Under the pieces are notes generated by a model. The model had not been told where the DNA came from. It did not search any database and worked only from the letters and a program-made list of their open reading frames with translations. Shown here one piece after another: positions 13,607-16,366 of a stretch of DNA of 16,366 bases; position 1 is the stretch's first letter, and each line of letters starts with the position of its first letter. The DNA is from Candidatus Dadabacteria bacterium RIFCSPHIGHO2_12_FULL_53_21 (GTDB taxonomy: Bacteria > Desulfobacterota_D > UBA1144 > Nemesobacterales > UBA2774), in NCBI GenBank assembly GCA_001775255.1, contig MFCJ01000127.1:1-16366 (forward strand). The letters run 5' to 3'. Made by a program: the position numbers and the translations under genes.

Positions 13607-15664
13607 TTTTTTTGACGGCTTTTTAACTTTTTTGTCATTCAGTTTAAGGACATCATTGGCCTTGGCGACGACGTGATCGACGGTGAACCCGAACTCGGGA
13701 AGGAGATCGCCTATAGGGGCGGACTCGCCGAAAGTGCTGATGCCTATCATACCGCTCCGGTCGCCTGACCCGGCATACCTGCACCAGCCGAACGTGGAGC
13801 CCATCTCCACCGATACCCTGGCCTTTACGGACGACGGCAGGACCTCCTCCTTGTAATCGGGCGTCTGCATTTCGTAGAGAGACCATGAGGGCATGCTGAC
13901 GACGCGCGCCTTAATCCCCTGCTTTTTTAGTATCTCGTAGGCGTCCAGGCAAAGCTGGACTTCCGAGCCCGTACCGATCAATATGACTTCGGGCCCGGGC
14001 TTGCTGTCAGCGAGAATGTAGGCGCCTCGCAGAGCGCCTTCGGCAGGGGCGTATACGCTCCTGTCGAACGTCGGCACATCCTGTCTCGTCAGGATAAGGG
14101 CAACAGGATGGTCCTTCAAATTCATAATATGTTTCCAGAGGACGCTCAATTCATTGGCGTCCGCCGGCCTGATAACATCGAGATTGGGAATGGCCCTGAG
14201 CGATGCAAGGTGCTCGACAGGCTGGTGTGTGGGCCCGTCTTCCCCGAGACCTATGCTGTCGTGAGTAAAAATAAATATTACGGGAATCTGCATAAGGCAT
14301 GCGAGCCTGAGGGGGGCCCTCATATAATCCGAAAACACGAAATAAGTGGCCGTGTAAGGCCTCAGCTTGCTAAGCGCCATGCCGTTTGCGGCGGCGGCCA
14401 TCGCGTTCTCCCTTATCCCGAAGTGGAAGTTCCTGCCGTCGTATATTCCCTTCTCGAAGCTGTTTGCGCCGTCGATGTATGTTTTCGTAGAAGAGCCCAC
14501 ATCGGCGGCCCCGCCCAGGAGGAACGGGTACACGTGGACTATGGAATTCAGTATCTTGCTGTTGGCGGAGCGTGTCGCCGGGCCCTTCGGGTTCGCGGGG
14601 AATACCGGAAGGGATTTCTCCCACCCCTCCGGCATTTCCCCCTGCTGCAGCTGCCGGAACTGTTTGGCGAGGTCGGGGTATACGCGCTCGTAAGCGCTGA
14701 ATTTTTTATTCCATTCGTCTTCGGAAACGGCGCCCTTCCTGATAACGGTCTCCCTGTACCCCTTCACCTCGTCGGGGACGTAGAATTTCTTGTCGGGGTC
14801 CCAGCCGTAATTGATCTTGGTCTTGCGTATCTCCTCGTCGCCGAGGGGCTCTCCGTGAGCCGCGGACGTATCCTGTTTATTCGGGCTCCCGTACCCGATG
14901 TGGCTGTCGACGATTATCAAAGACGGCTGCTCGTTCTCCTTGAACGCCCTCTCTATCGCCTCCTCAAGCATCTCGAGGTCGTTCGCGTCCCCCACCCGCT
15001 GCACGTGCCAGTTATATCCCATAAACCTGGCCGCTACGTCTTCACTGAAAGCGAGCGCGGTGTGCCCTTCTATGGTTATGTGGTTGTTGTCGTAGAACCA
15101 GATGAGGTTATTCAGGCCCAGGTGCCCCGCGAGGGAAGCCGCCTCGCCCGATAGACCCTCCATCATGCAGCCGTCGCCGTCGATCGCGTAGATATTGTAA
15201 TTGATAACCTCATGACCGGGCCTGTTGAAATATGAAGCGAGCCATTTTTCGGCGATCGCCATGCCCACCGATGTAGCGACGCCCTGACCGAGCGGGCCCG
15301 TCGTAGTCTCGACCCCCGGGGTGAGACCGTATTCCGGGTGGCCCGCGCACTTGCTGTGGAGCTGCCTGAAGGTCTTAATGTCGTTCAAAGACAAATCGTA
15401 ACCGGTAAGGTGGAGGAGGCTGTAGAGGAGCATCGACGCGTGGCCGTTTGACAGAACGAACCTGTCGCGGTTGGGCCAGTCGGGGTTCCCCGGATTGAAT
15501 TTCATGAACTTGTCCCAGATGGTGAACGCCACGGGGGCGAGCGCCATCGGCGTGCCCGGATGACCGGAGTTCGCCTTTTGCACCGCGTCCATGGACAGGG
15601 TCCTAATCGTGTTTATTATCAGCTGCTCCAGTTTGTCTCTGCTCATCTTGGGTTTCGACTCCAT
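13604..15664 (-). CDS. tkt: Transketolase
   Basis: A 686-residue thiamine-diphosphate enzyme that transfers two-carbon ketol units between xylulose 5-phosphate and aldose phosphates. Visible: ANSGHPGTPMALAP (31-44), LSNGHASMLLYSLLHL (71-86), TTGPLGQGVATSVGMA (121-136), the cofactor and metal motif IDGDGCMMEG (161-170, D164) reaching N194 in DNNH, and in the second domain GLGEDGPTHQPVEHLASLR with the catalytic Glu. A C-terminal domain ends in a lysine-rich tail. The frame opens at a GTG (15677-15679), but AGGAGA at 15671-15676 lies six bases before ATG 15662-15664, so this ATG is chosen. First pentose-phosphate gene after a 330-bp noncoding gap, hence probably the start of the main transcript. 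Confidence 0.96.
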   Translation of the reverse strand: MESKPKMSRDKLEQLIINTIRTLSMDAVQKANSGHPGTPMALAPVAFTIWDKFMKFNPGNPDWPNRDRFVLSNGHASMLLYSLLHLTGYDLSLNDIKTFRQLHSKCAGHPEYGLTPGVETTTGPLGQGVATSVGMAIAEKWLASYFNRPGHEVINYNIYAIDGDGCMMEGLSGEAASLAGHLGLNNLIWFYDNNHITIEGHTALAFSEDVAARFMGYNWHVQRVGDANDLEMLEEAIERAFKENEQPSLIIVDSHIGYGSPNKQDTSAAHGEPLGDEEIRKTKINYGWDPDKKFYVPDEVKGYRETVIRKGAVSEDEWNKKFSAYERVYPDLAKQFRQLQQGEMPEGWEKSLPVFPANPKGPATRSANSKILNSIVHVYPFLLGGAADVGSSTKTYIDGANSFEKGIYDGRNFHFGIRENAMAAAANGMALSKLRPYTATYFVFSDYMRAPLRLACLMQIPVIFIFTHDSIGLGEDGPTHQPVEHLASLRAIPNLDVIRPADANELSVLWKHIMNLKDHPVALILTRQDVPTFDRSVYAPAEGALRGAYILADSKPGPEVILIGTGSEVQLCLDAYEILKKQGIKARVVSMPSWSLYEMQTPDYKEEVLPSSVKARVSVEMGSTFGWCRYAGSGDRSGMIGISTFGESAPIGDLLPEFGFTVDHVVAKANDVLKLNDKKVKKPSKK

Positions 15665-15797
15665 AAAGATTCTCCTCACTTATTATTTTGAGAACTATTG
15701 TGAATACTGTATTAAGACGGATAAAAAGGAAACAGATAACGCGATTTGCGAAGATATCGGATCATCGGGAATTACACCGGCTCCCGGTCCGGACAAT

Positions 15798-15816
15798 GCG
15801 CCGGCTCCGCCGGCGC
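15798..15816. promoter_or_regulatory. GC-rich hairpin in the tkt upstream region
   Basis: Arms gcgccggc (15798-15805) and gccggcgc (15809-15816) pair perfectly over eight bases around a 3-nt loop (GGA on the minus-strand RNA). There is no T-run after it in the minus direction, so it is not a standard intrinsic terminator. It may be a leader structure, a degenerate terminator of ppgK or simply a GC-rich repeat. Confidence 0.4.
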
Positions 15817-15951
15817 GGGGGAAGTGTTTTATACGAGGGACATCCTGAGAAATCCCTCTTATCAAGTGCCTGCGAGCTCCACTGTGAAACAAATTGCGAC
15901 CTCAGAAATGCGGAGTCATGATTTTAGGAAACAAAGATTTCGACATCCGCC

Positions 15952-15980
15952 ATTATCACACATCGAACCCGAGAAAGCAA
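15952..15980 (-). promoter_or_regulatory. Possible extended -10 promoter upstream of tkt
   Basis: On the minus strand, GATAAT (15952-15957) preceded by TGT forms an extended -10, with TTGCTT (15975-15980) 17 bp upstream as a poor -35 (three of six). The ten bases TGTGATAATG are identical to those of the NCS2 promoter at 1438-1447, which supports the call. Transcription would begin near 15945. Confidence 0.35.
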
Positions 15981-15994
15981 GAAAAGCCTTGATT

Positions 15995-16366
15995 TTAAAG
16001 CTCAGTGGCGAGCGCGGCCCCGACGATACCGGCGTCGTTCAGCATCTTCGCCGGCACGATCGCGGCTCTGATTTTTATATACGGGAAAAACTTGCCCGAC
16101 TTTTTGCTTATTCCGCCCCCGATAATAATAAGGTCCGGGGAAAGTAGTCTTTCGATGTGCAGTAAATACTTATTCACCCTCTTCCCCCACTTCTTCCAGC
16201 TGAGGCCCTCGATCTCCCTGTGAATCTCTGCTGTCCGTTTTTCAGCGTCTTCGCCGTCTATCTCTATGTGCCCCAATTCGGTGTTCCTGACCAGGTGCCC
16301 GTCGACGAAGAGCGCCGTACCGACGCCCGTACCGAGCGTGACCATGAGAACGACCCCGCCGCCGTG
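15995..16366 (-). CDS. ppgK: Polyphosphate glucokinase (ROK family), N-terminus cut by window edge
   Basis: The C-terminal 123 residues are visible, in frame to the window end. They begin HGGGVVLMVTLGTGVGTALF, which contains the ROK phosphate-binding loop, then LVRNTELGHIEIDGEDAEKR, LSWKKWGKRVNKYLLHIERL, SPDLIIIGGGISKKSGKFFP and NDAGIVGAALAT. The ELGHIEI region without the zinc-cysteine motif, and the LSWKKWGKRVN segment, are typical of PpgK, which phosphorylates glucose from polyphosphate and often ATP. The product glucose 6-phosphate feeds the zwf, pgl, tal-pgi and tkt genes just downstream. It is separated from tkt by 330 bp, so it may be a separate transcript. The use of polyphosphate is inferred from family. 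Confidence 0.88.
   Translation of the reverse strand, partial: HGGGVVLMVTLGTGVGTALFVDGHLVRNTELGHIEIDGEDAEKRTAEIHREIEGLSWKKWGKRVNKYLLHIERLLSPDLIIIGGGISKKSGKFFPYIKIRAAIVPAKMLNDAGIVGAALATEL

Larger units (their letters stand above)
15665..15994. other. 330-bp noncoding gap between ppgK and tkt
   Basis: No convincing protein or RNA gene is seen. It holds the tkt ribosome site, a possible minus-strand promoter at 15952-15980, a GC-rich hairpin at 15798-15816 and a weaker 6-bp hairpin at 15835-15858 (gaggga with tccctc, 12-nt loop). If the promoter is real, the tkt leader would be about 280 nt. The segment next to tkt (15680-15740) is AT-rich. The only short open frames (for example 65 codons on the minus strand, 15695-15892) lack a ribosome site and family features. 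Confidence 0.6.

Noticed and set aside
14108..15154. Long open frame on the plus strand (348 codons) opposite transketolase
   Set aside because: The minus strand carries an intact transketolase with all cofactor motifs; the plus frame has a low-complexity Arg/Val/Gly-rich composition and no family features, as expected for an antisense shadow in GC-rich DNA.
15665..15679. GTG at 15677-15679 as the transketolase start
   Set aside because: Using it would put the AGGAGA ribosome site inside the gene; ATG 15664 sits six bases after that site and fits the family N-terminus.
15798..15816. GC hairpin as the rho-independent terminator of ppgK
   Set aside because: There is no run of T after the hairpin in the direction of ppgK transcription, and it lies about 180 bp beyond the ppgK stop.
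15695..15892. 65-codon minus-strand frame in the tkt upstream gap
   Set aside because: No ribosome site and a composition shaped by the GC-rich hairpin it crosses; no family features.
1..16366. tRNA, rRNA, CRISPR array, insertion sequence or prophage genes
   Set aside because: I looked for repeat arrays, transposase or integrase proteins and conserved RNA sequences and saw none; nearly all DNA is accounted for by metabolic genes.

Overview
The window looks like ordinary chromosome from a bacterium of moderate to fairly high GC (roughly the mid-50s by eye), with tightly packed genes and no sign of plasmid, phage, insertion sequence, CRISPR, tRNA or rRNA. The protein set (agmatine deiminase/carbamoylputrescine amidase, a bacterial deoxyhypusine-synthase-like protein, a transaldolase-glucose-6-phosphate isomerase fusion, polyphosphate-type glucokinase) would fit an uncultivated deltaproteobacterium-like or related lineage. 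This is an inference from gene style, not a taxonomic proof.

Layout. Positions 1-1327 (minus strand): a truncated uridine-kinase-like P-loop protein, preceded by a TauE/SafE (TSUP) membrane exporter. Positions 1328-1463: a divergent control region with an 18-nt palindrome and a strong sigma70-like promoter with an extended -10. Positions 1464-6071 (plus strand): an NCS2-type permease, then a polyamine module. The module is N-carbamoylputrescine amidase (aguB), agmatine deiminase (aguA), and, behind its own consensus-like promoter and a leader of about 140 nt, a deoxyhypusine-synthase-like enzyme. Positions 6112-16366 (minus strand, convergent with the previous block): a long pentose-phosphate/glucose cluster. 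Read in transcription order it is ppgK (truncated by the window end), a 330-bp noncoding gap, tkt, a tal-pgi fusion, a HAD phosphatase, rpiA, rpe, zwf and pgl.

How the genes work together. AguA and AguB convert agmatine to putrescine; no arginine decarboxylase is in the window. The DHS-like protein keeps the catalytic lysine of deoxyhypusine synthase but differs at two residues that bind spermidine in the eukaryotic enzyme. Bacteria have no eIF5A, so it probably uses putrescine or another free diamine and makes homospermidine or a similar triamine. In the minus-strand cluster, PpgK makes glucose 6-phosphate, Zwf and Pgl oxidise it to 6-phosphogluconate, and Rpe, RpiA, Tkt and Tal-Pgi interconvert the pentose and hexose phosphates and return fructose 6-phosphate to glucose 6-phosphate. 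The decarboxylating 6-phosphogluconate dehydrogenase is the one missing step. The HAD phosphatase is joined to its neighbours on both sides by identical TTGA start/stop overlaps, so it is probably made in step with Tal-Pgi and RpiA and may act on a metabolite of this pathway.

The most useful leads are the DHS-like enzyme with its altered diamine pocket and long leader, the embedded HAD phosphatase with its double TTGA coupling, the Gln-for-His change at a metal site of Rpe, the paired tandem repeats between tkt and tal-pgi, and a shared extended -10 sequence in two intergenic regions.
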